In this document: positions 54,430 to 62,418 of the stretch, one piece after another
Layout of the letters: each line of letters begins with the position of its first letter
How positions within the stretch are numbered: position 1 is the first letter of the stretch
Origin: Acinetobacter oleivorans DR1
GTDB lineage: Bacteria > Pseudomonadota > Gammaproteobacteria > Pseudomonadales > Moraxellaceae
Direction: 5' to 3'
Assembly: GCF_000196795.1 (NCBI RefSeq)
Contig: NC_014259.1
Span: 3,596,001 to 3,660,000, forward strand
DNA length: 64,000 nt
Made by a program: the position numbers and the translations under genes
The notes under the pieces: model-generated
Told to the model about the DNA's origin: nothing
Database searches by the model: none
Seen by the model: only the letters and a program-made list of their open reading frames with translations

Positions 54430-54789
54430 ATGCTGGAATTCTGGTTTGACACGCAAGTCCCAACATTTAAAAAACTAGTGATTTTGATTATTACGCTACT
54501 TATTTGTATTGCGCTATATCAATACCAACCACTGCCTTTAGATACCATTTTAATGTTTACTGGAACTGGGGTAATTTTTTTAATCTGTCGTTACTTTAAA
54601 TTGCATTTCGCTCAAAGCAACCCGACTGGTTTACTCTACCGTCTATTTACTTGGATCCCTATTGCCCTTTTGTTTGCCCTTATTTTTGTTAAAGCGATGC
54701 CGAACTTGCTGATCTGGGGTGTGCAAGGAATTGCTTTTATGGCACTTGCTGCTTTTATTTTTTCACCTCAATCACTTTTTAAGAAATAG
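54430..54789 (+). CDS. Small four-helix membrane protein (unknown function)
   Basis: The 119 residues form about four hydrophobic segments (about 16-34, 41-56, 72-90, 93-110). I do not recognise a family. The next gene, 11 bp downstream, encodes a similar protein, so the two are probable tandem paralogues. They share an ML..W start, a QPL segment after helix 1, and an 'I..IQA/GVQG.' motif before the last helix. The pair lies between lgt and thyA. Confidence 0.7.
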   Translation: MLEFWFDTQVPTFKKLVILIITLLICIALYQYQPLPLDTILMFTGTGVIFLICRYFKLHFAQSNPTGLLYRLFTWIPIALLFALIFVKAMPNLLIWGVQGIAFMALAAFIFSPQSLFKK

Positions 54790-54800
54790 GTTTGGTTTTC

Positions 54801-55166
54801 ATGTTGGCTTATTGGTACAACGCTCCGCGCCATATCAAACTCATTTTCATTATTGCGGTTTGTGCTGCAATTTATGTAGCCAATCAAGCCCAGCCTTTAT
54901 CGCCGACTTATACTGTTCTTAGCCTTATTTTCGGTTTTGGTTTACATGTTGGACATTACTTAAATAGCAAAATTCCAAATAACACATCAAACAAATCGAG
55001 CTTTAGATTTTTAATCAAAATCTATCCTATTTTGATCGTTGTTATTTTGATGTATCTACTTCCTGCTCAGCATAAATGGATTCTTGCTATACAAGCTTTA
55101 GGTTTTGTATTGGTTGGCTTTTTTCTTGTTTCAATTTATCAAAATCGTGCCAAACGATTTGAATAA
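54801..55166 (+). CDS. Small membrane protein, paralogue of the preceding gene
   Basis: The 121 residues have about four membrane segments and a basic C-terminus (NRAKRFE). The shared pattern with the gene before it includes MLAYWYN vs MLEFWFD, AQPLSPTYT vs YQPLPLDTI, and ILAIQALGFVL vs LIWGVQGIAFM. The frame is open to a TTG at 54792, but ATG 54801 aligns with the partner's start. The function is unknown. Confidence 0.68.
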   Translation: MLAYWYNAPRHIKLIFIIAVCAAIYVANQAQPLSPTYTVLSLIFGFGLHVGHYLNSKIPNNTSNKSSFRFLIKIYPILIVVILMYLLPAQHKWILAIQALGFVLVGFFLVSIYQNRAKRFE

Positions 55167-55331
55167 TTACGTCTATTGAAATGTCATAGAACTATTTTTA
55201 GATTTTCATCTTGAGCTACAACAGGTATCATCTTCAATGGTTCATGATGAAGCAGCTCTATTGCGTAATTATTTATCATTGAGCTATCTCCCCCTTTTAT
55301 TTTATGGAATTAATCCGAACTCGAGAGTATT

Positions 55332-56174
55332 ATGCGTGCATATTTAGACCTACTACAACATATCCTTGATAATGGCGGTGACAAAGGCGACCGTACAGGC
55401 ACAGGAACCCGTTCTGTATTTGGTCATCAAATGCGTTTTGATCTCTCTAAAGGTTTTCCTTTACTCACCACAAAAAAAGTTCACTTCCGTTCTATTGTGA
55501 TTGAGTTACTTTGGTTTTTAAAAGGCGACACCAACGTCCAATATCTAAAAGATAATAAAGTTTCAATTTGGGATGAATGGGCAACAGCAGAACAAACTGC
55601 TCGTTTTGGCCGCCCAGAGCATGAGCTTGGTCCAGTTTATGGCCACCAATGGCGTAATTTCGGCGCAACAAAAAACGCTGACGGCTCTTATAACCAAGAT
55701 GGTTTTGACCAGATTAAATGGTTAATTAATGAAATTAAAACCAACCCAAACTCACGTCGTTTGATTATTTCTGGTTGGAACCCGAACGAAGCTGGACAAG
55801 TAGCCTTACCCCCTTGCCATACGCTTTTTCAATTCTTCGTACAAGATAACAAATTGTCATGCCAACTTTATCAACGTAGTGCAGACGTGTTTTTAGGTGT
55901 GCCTTTTAACATTGCAAGCTATGCTCTACTCACCCATATGATTGCTCAAGTGTGCGGTTTAGGAGTCGGTGATTTTGTATGGACTGGTGGTGATACACAT
56001 CTTTATGCCAACCACTTTGAGCAAGCACAACTTCAATTGACACGTGAGCCTTTGCCGCTCTGCCAATTGAAACTAAATCCAGAAATAAAAGACTTATTTG
56101 ATTTCAAATTTGAAGATGTTGAAATTGTAGGTTATGAGTCGCATCCTGCAATTAAAGCACCAGTTGCAGTATAA
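55332..56174 (+). CDS. thyA: Thymidylate synthase
   Basis: ThyA methylates dUMP to dTMP, turning methylene-THF into DHF. The 280 residues show GDRTGTGTRSVFGHQMRF, the nucleophile Cys in ALPPCHTLFQFFVQ, the LYQRSADVFLGVPFNIASYA signature (split over strand and loop) and GDTHLYANH. folA, which regenerates THF, follows by 44 bp. Confidence 0.98.
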   Translation: MRAYLDLLQHILDNGGDKGDRTGTGTRSVFGHQMRFDLSKGFPLLTTKKVHFRSIVIELLWFLKGDTNVQYLKDNKVSIWDEWATAEQTARFGRPEHELGPVYGHQWRNFGATKNADGSYNQDGFDQIKWLINEIKTNPNSRRLIISGWNPNEAGQVALPPCHTLFQFFVQDNKLSCQLYQRSADVFLGVPFNIASYALLTHMIAQVCGLGVGDFVWTGGDTHLYANHFEQAQLQLTREPLPLCQLKLNPEIKDLFDFKFEDVEIVGYESHPAIKAPVAV

Positions 56175-56218
56175 CGACGACTCAAATTTCATTAGGTTAC
56201 GGTTTAGAGAATAAGATT

Positions 56219-56728
56219 ATGGCATGGCAAAATGTAGAAGTTGTTCACGTTGTGGCAATGGATAAAAACCACTGTATTGGTAAGGGCAATGCGTTGCCAT
56301 GGCATATTTCTGCCGACTTAAAACACTTTAAAGAAATCACCCAAGGTGGCGTGGTCATCATGGGTCGTAAAACCCTTGAGTCTATGGGCCGTGCGCTACC
56401 AAACCGTGTGAACTGGATCATTACCCGTGACATTAACTGGCAATTTGACGGTGTTAAAATTGCCTATTCAATTGAAGATGCTTTAAATGCAGCTTTAGAA
56501 GATGTAAAAAATACTGAAAAGCAGGCATTGTTCATCATTGGTGGCGGTGAGATATTCAAGCAAACTTTGTCAATTGCAGACCGTCTTGAACTTACTCATG
56601 TTGACTTAGATGTGCAAGGTGATGCACATTATCCGACAATACCGAGTGAATTTCATAAAACTGCAAGTGAACAGCAAGTTGATGAAAAATCAGGAACTTC
56701 ATTCGAGTTTGCCACTTATAAAAAATAA
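56219..56728 (+). CDS. folA: Dihydrofolate reductase
   Basis: FolA reduces dihydrofolate to tetrahydrofolate with NADPH and is the trimethoprim target. The 169 residues contain MDKNHCIGKGNALPWHISADLKHF (substrate loop, with an Asp in SADL as the catalytic acid), VVIMGRKTLESMGRALPNR and FIIGGGEIFKQ. It follows thyA in the same direction, so thymidylate production and folate recycling are made together. Confidence 0.97.
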   Translation: MAWQNVEVVHVVAMDKNHCIGKGNALPWHISADLKHFKEITQGGVVIMGRKTLESMGRALPNRVNWIITRDINWQFDGVKIAYSIEDALNAALEDVKNTEKQALFIIGGGEIFKQTLSIADRLELTHVDLDVQGDAHYPTIPSEFHKTASEQQVDEKSGTSFEFATYKK

Positions 56729-56736
56729 TTCTATGG

Positions 56737-57798
56737 ATGCCTATGCACAATATCGGAACACGTGAATTTATTATTGCTCTACTTTTTGGGCTGTTACATA
56801 GTCTATTCACGCTGTTTATTGTGTTCTCTAGTATTTGGATATGTGTAGCGCTCTGGGTTCAACAGCCTTTTGGCTGGTTAGGCAGCCGCATACTCATTGG
56901 CATCTGGATTGCTTTTGCGCTGAGTATGGCGGGCTTATATGTCGAAGGCCATCTTGTTAGCAGACGTACAGACATCCTGATTTACCTTTTAGCATTTGCC
57001 TGCTCTCTCGTTTGGTATTTTTCGATTACTGCACGTCAAGACCGTGACTGGAACCCAGAAGTTGCCAATATGCTGAGCTATGAAAAGCACGGCGATGTAA
57101 TCACTTTACATAATGTCCGTAACTTTAACTGGCATCCCGATGGAACTTATGATGTTCGCTGGGAAACCCGAACATTTGACCTTAACCAGTTAAATGGAAT
57201 AAATATCATTGCTTCTTACTGGATGGGGCCACAAATTGCCCATACACTGGTCAGCTTCGAATTTGCACATCAACAACCTTTAGTCTTCTCAATCGAGATT
57301 CGTAAAGAAAAAACTGAAGAGTTTTCAGCAATCGGTGGTTTTTTTAGAAAATATGAACTGAGCTTAATTGCTTCTGATGAGAAAGATATTGTCTATACGC
57401 GTAGCAATATCCGCAAAGAGCAAGTTTATAATTTTCCTATCAATATGCCACGATCTGAGCAAAAAGCTTTATTTTTAGAATATCTTAAAAAATCAGATGA
57501 GTTGCGTACAAAACCAGAGTGGTACAATACGCTCACGAGTAACTGTACAACTCTAATTTTTGATATGGTTCAAGCGATTAACCCCTATCAACTTCCTAAA
57601 GATTATCGTCTAATTGCTTCAGGTTACTTACCTAATTATTTATATGATCTTAAAGCTCTTAATCAAAATGTCAGTTTAAAACAGTGGTATCAAATTGCAC
57701 ATATCAATCCACGTACTGAAAATTTTGAACAGTTTTCAGATCAGAGTAGTGAACACTTCTCTCAAATCGTTCGACAAGGTTTACCTAAAGCTAAATGA
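56737..57798 (+). CDS. DUF4105-domain membrane protein
   Basis: The 353 residues have three transmembrane segments at the N-terminus (about 10-100) and a large C-terminal domain with WETRTFDLNQLNGINIIASYWMG (broken by helices) and NTLTSNCTTLIFDM, the DUF4105 hallmark with its conserved Asn-Cys-Thr-Thr. It starts 8 bp after folA. ATG 56737 and ATG 56743 are both possible, and the latter has GGA 5 nt upstream. The function is unknown; the NCTT motif suggests a cysteine-hydrolase-like fold. Confidence 0.8.
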   Translation: MPMHNIGTREFIIALLFGLLHSLFTLFIVFSSIWICVALWVQQPFGWLGSRILIGIWIAFALSMAGLYVEGHLVSRRTDILIYLLAFACSLVWYFSITARQDRDWNPEVANMLSYEKHGDVITLHNVRNFNWHPDGTYDVRWETRTFDLNQLNGINIIASYWMGPQIAHTLVSFEFAHQQPLVFSIEIRKEKTEEFSAIGGFFRKYELSLIASDEKDIVYTRSNIRKEQVYNFPINMPRSEQKALFLEYLKKSDELRTKPEWYNTLTSNCTTLIFDMVQAINPYQLPKDYRLIASGYLPNYLYDLKALNQNVSLKQWYQIAHINPRTENFEQFSDQSSEHFSQIVRQGLPKAK

Positions 57799-57898
57799 AA
57801 TAAGTAATGCACTTTTCTTTACTTTTTTATACATGCTTTACTTTGTATTTTAAATACATAAACCCTATTGTAATAGGCAGGAAATAGAGGGAAAAACA

Positions 57899-58423
57899 AT
57901 GCAACAGGCATTATTTGGCGGCGGCTGTTTTTGGTGCGTCGAAGCTGTATTTTTACAAATACGCGGTGTAGAAAAAGTAACTAGTGGTTATGCAGGTGGG
58001 CACACGACTAACCCTACCTACGAGCAAGTATGTCAAGGAGATACCCAGCACGCTGAGGTGATCTTGGTTGATTTTGATGAAGAGCAAGTAACATACTCCC
58101 AGTTACTCGATGTATTCTTCGCGACTCACGATCCAACGACTTTAAATCGCCAAGGTAATGATATCGGCACGCAATACCGCTCTGTTATTTATTACTATAA
58201 TGAAGAGCAAAAGCAAGCAGCGGAACATACGATTCAAACACTAAAAGATGATGATCTTGATATTGTGACTGAATTGTCTCCTGTTCCAACGTTCTATTCA
58301 GCCGAAGAATATCATCAGAATTACTATGCAAAGAATCCTTCACAAGGTTATTGCAACTTTGCGATTCCACCTAAGTTGCTCAAGCTATATAGTAAATTCC
58401 AGCATCTTATGAAAGATCAATAA
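57899..58423 (+). CDS. msrA: Peptide methionine-S-sulfoxide reductase MsrA
   Basis: MsrA repairs oxidised methionine (S-sulfoxide). The 174 residues start QQALFGGGCFWCVEAVF, with catalytic Cys10 in GGGCFWC, then SGYAGG, GDTQHAEV, FFATHDPTTLNRQGNDIG and the EYHQNYYAKNP motif. GAGGGAAAAACA precedes the ATG. It is followed by a bidirectional terminator. Confidence 0.96.
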   Translation: MQQALFGGGCFWCVEAVFLQIRGVEKVTSGYAGGHTTNPTYEQVCQGDTQHAEVILVDFDEEQVTYSQLLDVFFATHDPTTLNRQGNDIGTQYRSVIYYYNEEQKQAAEHTIQTLKDDDLDIVTELSPVPTFYSAEEYHQNYYAKNPSQGYCNFAIPPKLLKLYSKFQHLMKDQ

Positions 58424-58435
58424 ATTAGAGTAATA

Positions 58436-58462
58436 AAAAGCAACCGATTTGGTTGCTTTTTT
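58436..58462. terminator. Bidirectional terminator between msrA and exbD
   Basis: AAAAGCAACC (58436-58445) pairs perfectly with GGTTGCTTTT (58451-58460), with A and T runs on either side. Confidence 0.93.
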
Positions 58463-58479
58463 ATTAGGTAAACTAAATT

Positions 58480-58884
58480 TTAGTTTTCACTGACAAAGGC
58501 AATATCGCTCAGTCCGGCTTCACTAGCGCGAGACATTACCTGTGCAACAGTATCGTACTTCGACTCTTTATCTGCACGAAGCTGAACTGTTGGTTTAACA
58601 TCACCTTGACCTGCTTCTTGAAAACGTTTTTGAAGCTCATCAAGGCTAATTACTTGAGTATCCCAAGCCACTTCACCATTTGCATTAATACTAATCGTAA
58701 TTGCTTTTGGTGGTGGATCAATAATTTCAGCAGTTGTTTTAGGAAGCGTTAATGGAATCGATGGGTTGGCAACTGTTGCTGTGACCAAAAAGATGATCAT
58801 TAACACCAACATAATGTCGATTAGCGGAATGAGGTTCATCTCATTTATGCCACTATCGTGGTCTTCACCCAATTGAAAAGCCAT
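58480..58884 (-). CDS. exbD: Biopolymer transport protein ExbD
   Basis: ExbD is the small subunit of the proton-driven motor that energises TonB. The 134 residues have one transmembrane helix (about 15-37) with the proton-carrying Asp in NLIPLIDIMLVLMIIF, then a periplasmic domain. The start overlaps the exbB stop by one base. Confidence 0.94.
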   Translation of the reverse strand: MAFQLGEDHDSGINEMNLIPLIDIMLVLMIIFLVTATVANPSIPLTLPKTTAEIIDPPPKAITISINANGEVAWDTQVISLDELQKRFQEAGQGDVKPTVQLRADKESKYDTVAQVMSRASEAGLSDIAFVSEN

Positions 58885-59504
58885 TAAGCTTGACCTCCAA
58901 CATAACTTTGCTGTGCAGTTTTAACATCAGACTTTACAGTTGAGTCTTGCTGCAACATTGTATCAATTAATAAGCTGTGCGCTTGATCTTGTAAATCATG
59001 AGCAAGACCACGGTTAGCGCGTACACAAATGTTATAAGCCAATACCGCAGGAATCGCAACTGCAAGACCAAGGCCCGTCATAATAAGCGCTTCACCTACT
59101 GGTGTAGCCACTTGAGCCAAACCTGCTTGTCCACTTTTACCGACTGCAACAAGTGCATGGAAAATACCCCATACCGTACCAAACAAACCAACGAATGGTG
59201 CAATTGACGCAATTGTTCCTAAAACAGAAATACCTTTTTCAGCATTGACTTTTTCAGCAGAAATTTGACGAAGTAGAGCCTGCTCCGCAACCGCTTTACG
59301 CTGCTCAAAACTTAAAGGTTGTAACTTTGCTTTTAGCGAAGTGATAGCCTGAGAAAGTTGAGCATAAGCTTGTTGCTTTAATTGGCGAGTCCCCATCAAA
59401 CGTAAGATGAAAACTGTCCAGGTAGCAATCGACATTGCCAATAAGATGAAATACAGGGTTTTACTCACTGCATCTGCATGTTGCCAATAGATTGAAAAGT
59501 TCAT
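58884..59504 (-). CDS. exbB: Biopolymer transport protein ExbB
   Basis: ExbB is the MotA/TolQ/ExbB-family channel subunit. The 206 residues have three transmembrane helices and the signature GLFGTVWGIFHAL, with GEALIMTGLGLAVAIPAVLAYN (split by a loop). It lies 42 bp after tonB. Confidence 0.94.
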   Translation of the reverse strand: MNFSIYWQHADAVSKTLYFILLAMSIATWTVFILRLMGTRQLKQQAYAQLSQAITSLKAKLQPLSFEQRKAVAEQALLRQISAEKVNAEKGISVLGTIASIAPFVGLFGTVWGIFHALVAVGKSGQAGLAQVATPVGEALIMTGLGLAVAIPAVLAYNICVRANRGLAHDLQDQAHSLLIDTMLQQDSTVKSDVKTAQQSYVGGQA

Positions 59505-59546
59505 ATGAACTCCTGATTAAGGTTAGCCGTTGGGACTCAAATTCAT

Positions 59547-60296
59547 TTAAGGGGTTAAATCAAAGGGTTGCTCTGCTTTAATTGGATAAGCAACACCATT
59601 TTCCATATAAGGTTTAAATTTCGCACCGCGAACAGCACGGACAACTTTGTCATCTAGACTTGGAATACCGCTACTTCTCGTCACTCGTACATTAATAATC
59701 TTGCCTTTTTCATCGGCTTCAATCAGTACCATGACAGAGCGTGCTTCGCCTTGTAAATCTTTTGAAGAAACTGTTAAACGTGGTGAACGACTCCACTGTA
59801 CACCCGAACCACCAATTGAAACTCGTTTTGGTGATGGATCTGGAGCGGGTTGAGCTTTAGGTGCCTCTTGTACTACTGGCTTTGGTTTTTCAACGACTTT
59901 TTCAGAAACAGTCGTTGTCACCACTTTGGTTTCAACTTTAGGTTCTGTCTTTACTGTTTCTTTTGGTGTTTCAGCCTTTTTCACCTGTTGAATTTTTTCC
60001 ACTTTTTTCGGTGGTGTCACAGGCTTTTCAACAACTTTAACTTCTTTTACCTCTTTTTTAGGTTCCGGCTTTTTAGGCGGTTCCTTTGGTTTAGGAGGTA
60101 GTGGTTTAGGTTGTTCTTGAATTTTTACGAAACGTACCTGTAAAGGTTTCTTATCGATTGGCTTTAATTCAGCAGGCTTAATATGGCTAACTGCCCATAA
60201 GACCCCGATATGACCAATTGCAACTGCAATTAGTGCTGTGATGACTTTCTTTTTCATCGGATTGGGAGCGTTTAAGGCTGCGGAAGATTGACTCAT
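59547..60296 (-). CDS. tonB: Energy transducer TonB
   Basis: TonB spans the periplasm and transmits proton-motive energy to outer-membrane receptors such as the PiuA-like one in this window. The 249 residues have a single N-terminal helix (about 17-37), a Pro/Lys/Glu-rich spacer (about 45-150) and a C-terminal TonB domain (VMVLIEADEKGKI, SGIPSLDDKVVRAVRGAKF). It is the first gene of tonB-exbB-exbD, with a Fur-like site upstream. Confidence 0.93.
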   Translation of the reverse strand: MSQSSAALNAPNPMKKKVITALIAVAIGHIGVLWAVSHIKPAELKPIDKKPLQVRFVKIQEQPKPLPPKPKEPPKKPEPKKEVKEVKVVEKPVTPPKKVEKIQQVKKAETPKETVKTEPKVETKVVTTTVSEKVVEKPKPVVQEAPKAQPAPDPSPKRVSIGGSGVQWSRSPRLTVSSKDLQGEARSVMVLIEADEKGKIINVRVTRSSGIPSLDDKVVRAVRGAKFKPYMENGVAYPIKAEQPFDLTP

Positions 60297-60390
60297 AAGA
60301 ATCTAATTACCTAATGGATGATGATTTCAGATTTCTATTTATAGAAACGATTTCAAACATCGGATAGAACAATAAAGTGCCACAATAATA

Positions 60391-60409
60391 AATGAGAAGT
60401 GTTTTCATT
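60391..60409 (-). promoter_or_regulatory. Candidate Fur box upstream of tonB-exbB-exbD
   Basis: The 15-mer 60393-60407 matches TGATAAT-N-ATTATCA at 11 of 14 defined positions, with outer arms AATGA/TCATT extending symmetry to 19 bp. It lies about 95-113 bp from the tonB ATG. Confidence 0.65.
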
Positions 60410-60631
60410 TGCAACTATTTTTTGAGAAAAACATTTACTCTGTGCCAGAGCTTTGTGCCTGCTGAGCGTCTTTGCTTTAGTTTTCTCATAGTTACATCAA
60501 TAGACACCCATGTTCACAATTTGTTTAGCCAAACTTAAATAGCTGGGCTATTTACACCATGAACAGATCTATTTTTATGATAATCCCACTTATTATTGAT
60601 ATGTTATATTATTTCAATTTTATTTTAAATA

Positions 60632-60654
60632 TAAAAAAACACGCAAGAAGCGTG
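60632..60654 (-). terminator. Rho-independent terminator of purU
   Basis: CACGC (60640-60644) pairs with GCGTG (60650-60654), followed on the minus strand by seven T's. Confidence 0.85.
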
Positions 60655-60674
60655 CTTTTTAAAATAACCGTTAT

Positions 60675-61538
60675 TTAAAAAACAACGGTCTTATTACCAT
60701 CAACAATAATACGATCTTCTAAATGCCACTTCACTGCACGAGCTAATACATTACGCTCTACATCTTCACCTAGCTCACGTAATTGCTCAACATTATAGTC
60801 GTGGCTCACACGCTCAACGTCTTGCTCAATAATTGGACCTTGGTCAAGGTCAGCTGTCACATAGTGAGCTGTCGCACCAATCAACTTCACACCTTTTTCA
60901 TAAGCTTGCTTATATGGATTAGCACCCACGAAAGCTGGCAAGAAAGAATGGTGAATATTGATGATTTTCATTTCCCATTTCGCAACAAAATCTTCGCTTA
61001 AAATCTGCATATAACGTGCAAGAACTAATAAATCATTGCCTTGCATCATTTCATCAATTTGCGCATAAGCTTCAGCTTTATTGTCTTTAGTGACTTTAAT
61101 TACAGTAAATGGAATACCGAAGTTTTCAACAGATTCACGTAAATCTTCATGATTAGAAATGACATGAGTAATTTCGCAAGGTAACGAACCACGTGCATGA
61201 CGCCATAACAACTCAAGCAATGCGTGGTCAACTTTAGAAACTAAAATACCAACTTTTTTAACATCGTTAACGAAAGCAAGACGCCATTGCATCTCATAAC
61301 GCTCAGCAACATTCGCAGCAAAAGTTTGAATTAATGCATCTTTACGCGACTGTAAATGATCAAGTTCAAATTCAACACGCATGAAATAACGTCCGCCCTG
61401 AGCTTCCGTCGCATACTGATCAAGCGCGGTAATGTTTGCACCTTGGTGATACAAAAAGCTCGATACCGCTTGTACGATCCCTGGCTTGTCTTCACAAGTA
61501 ATCAGTAAACGGGCTGTATTGGCAGTGGTCATATTCAT
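60675..61538 (-). CDS. purU: Formyltetrahydrofolate deformylase
   Basis: PurU hydrolyses 10-formyl-THF to THF and formate, balancing one-carbon pools. The 287 residues have an N-terminal ACT domain (about 8-85, LLITCEDKPGIVQAVSSFL) and a C-terminal formyltransferase domain with INIHHSFLPAFVGANPY and GATAHYVTADLDQGPII. The catalytic His is in HHSFLP and the Asp is in DLDQGP. It is monocistronic. Confidence 0.96.
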   Translation of the reverse strand: MNMTTANTARLLITCEDKPGIVQAVSSFLYHQGANITALDQYATEAQGGRYFMRVEFELDHLQSRKDALIQTFAANVAERYEMQWRLAFVNDVKKVGILVSKVDHALLELLWRHARGSLPCEITHVISNHEDLRESVENFGIPFTVIKVTKDNKAEAYAQIDEMMQGNDLLVLARYMQILSEDFVAKWEMKIINIHHSFLPAFVGANPYKQAYEKGVKLIGATAHYVTADLDQGPIIEQDVERVSHDYNVEQLRELGEDVERNVLARAVKWHLEDRIIVDGNKTVVF

Positions 61539-61613
61539 TTGGTTAATATCACTTAATTGAGATAAATCTTTTAATAGGCCGAGTATTCTAGCGCCCTAAA
61601 TAAACAAGCACAA

Positions 61614-62306
61614 CTATTCGTCTTTTAAGGACGATAAGCTAGCAAATAGATCTGAAGGGCCAAGAGATTCAAGCAACTGCTCATAAGTTGCTCGGCTCTC
61701 CCCCATAAGATAAGGACCTTCAAGGAAAACCATTTGGCGTAATGCTTGCCAAACCCATTTTTCTTCTAAATGGTTATTGTCACTAATATGACCAGACATA
61801 TACAAAAAGTTTGTCCAGTTTGTTAATACAATCCAGAGGTTAATAATGAGGGCTTCAATTTCCGATGCCGTCATTTTCATAAGACCTGCATCTACAAAAG
61901 CTTGATAAATCTTTTGCCCCTGCTGCATCACCTGCCCAGCAAAACGCGGATAAATCTTTTTAAAGTCTTCGTTACTTTCAACTAAATGATAAACATCACG
62001 ATGAATAAAACGGTAGCTCCATAATTGGCCGCTGAGCACCTGAAAATAGTTAATTTTATCATTGGTCGTTAATGGTCTATCGTCAGGTAAAGAAAGCACT
62101 TCCAATGTCTCGGCCTGATATTGATACATTAATTCCTTAATGATTTCATGCTTATTCCGAAAATGATAATACAAGTTTCCGGGACTGATACCCAACTCCG
62201 CAGCAATATGATTGGTTGTAACTGACCGTTCACCTCGCTCGTTAAAAAGCTGCAAACTGATTTGTAAAATCCGGTCTTTTGTCTTCAGAGCTTTAGGTTG
62301 AGACAT
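61614..62306 (-). CDS. TetR-family transcriptional regulator
   Basis: The 230 residues have an N-terminal HTH (about 10-58): RILQISLQLFNERGERSVTTNHIA, broken by the turn, then ELGISPGNLYYHFRNKHEI. The C-terminal ligand domain has no close match I can name. It is divergent from the aldehyde dehydrogenase. A perfect 20-bp palindrome in the shared 112-bp promoter is the likely operator, so it probably represses itself and the dehydrogenase. Confidence 0.9.
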   Translation of the reverse strand: MSQPKALKTKDRILQISLQLFNERGERSVTTNHIAAELGISPGNLYYHFRNKHEIIKELMYQYQAETLEVLSLPDDRPLTTNDKINYFQVLSGQLWSYRFIHRDVYHLVESNEDFKKIYPRFAGQVMQQGQKIYQAFVDAGLMKMTASEIEALIINLWIVLTNWTNFLYMSGHISDNNHLEEKWVWQALRQMVFLEGPYLMGESRATYEQLLESLGPSDLFASLSSLKDE

Positions 62307-62358
62307 TTTAATAACCTTTAATAATTCACATGGTTAAGACTTGAACACATAAACTGAC

Positions 62359-62387
62359 TTGACTATTTAGAGTATTTACTCTAAAAA
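62359..62387 (+). promoter_or_regulatory. Operator palindrome and promoter between the TetR gene and the ALDH gene
   Basis: TTTAGAGTA (62366-62374) and TACTCTAAA (62377-62385) form a perfect inverted repeat separated by TT. TTGACT (62359-62364) with 17-bp spacing to TAAAAA (62382-62387) makes a plausible promoter for the dehydrogenase. The palindrome fills its spacer, the classic geometry for repression. Confidence 0.75.
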
Positions 62388-62418
62388 ATAAATATATCAA
62401 TGTATTTGGTAAGTACCG

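Larger units (their letters stand above)
60297..60674. other. Intergenic region between tonB and purU
   Basis: The 378 bp hold the Fur-like site (60391-60409), a perfect hairpin TAAATAGC-tgg-GCTATTTA (60536-60554) and the purU terminator (60640-60654). No ORF of note is present. Confidence 0.6.

Noticed and set aside
59850..60101. Low-complexity Phe/Arg-rich frame opposite tonB
   Set aside because: It is produced by the Lys/Pro/Glu-rich spacer of TonB read on the other strand.
59850..60150. Apparent short repeats within tonB
   Set aside because: They reflect the Pro-Lys-rich protein spacer, not a DNA repeat or CRISPR array.
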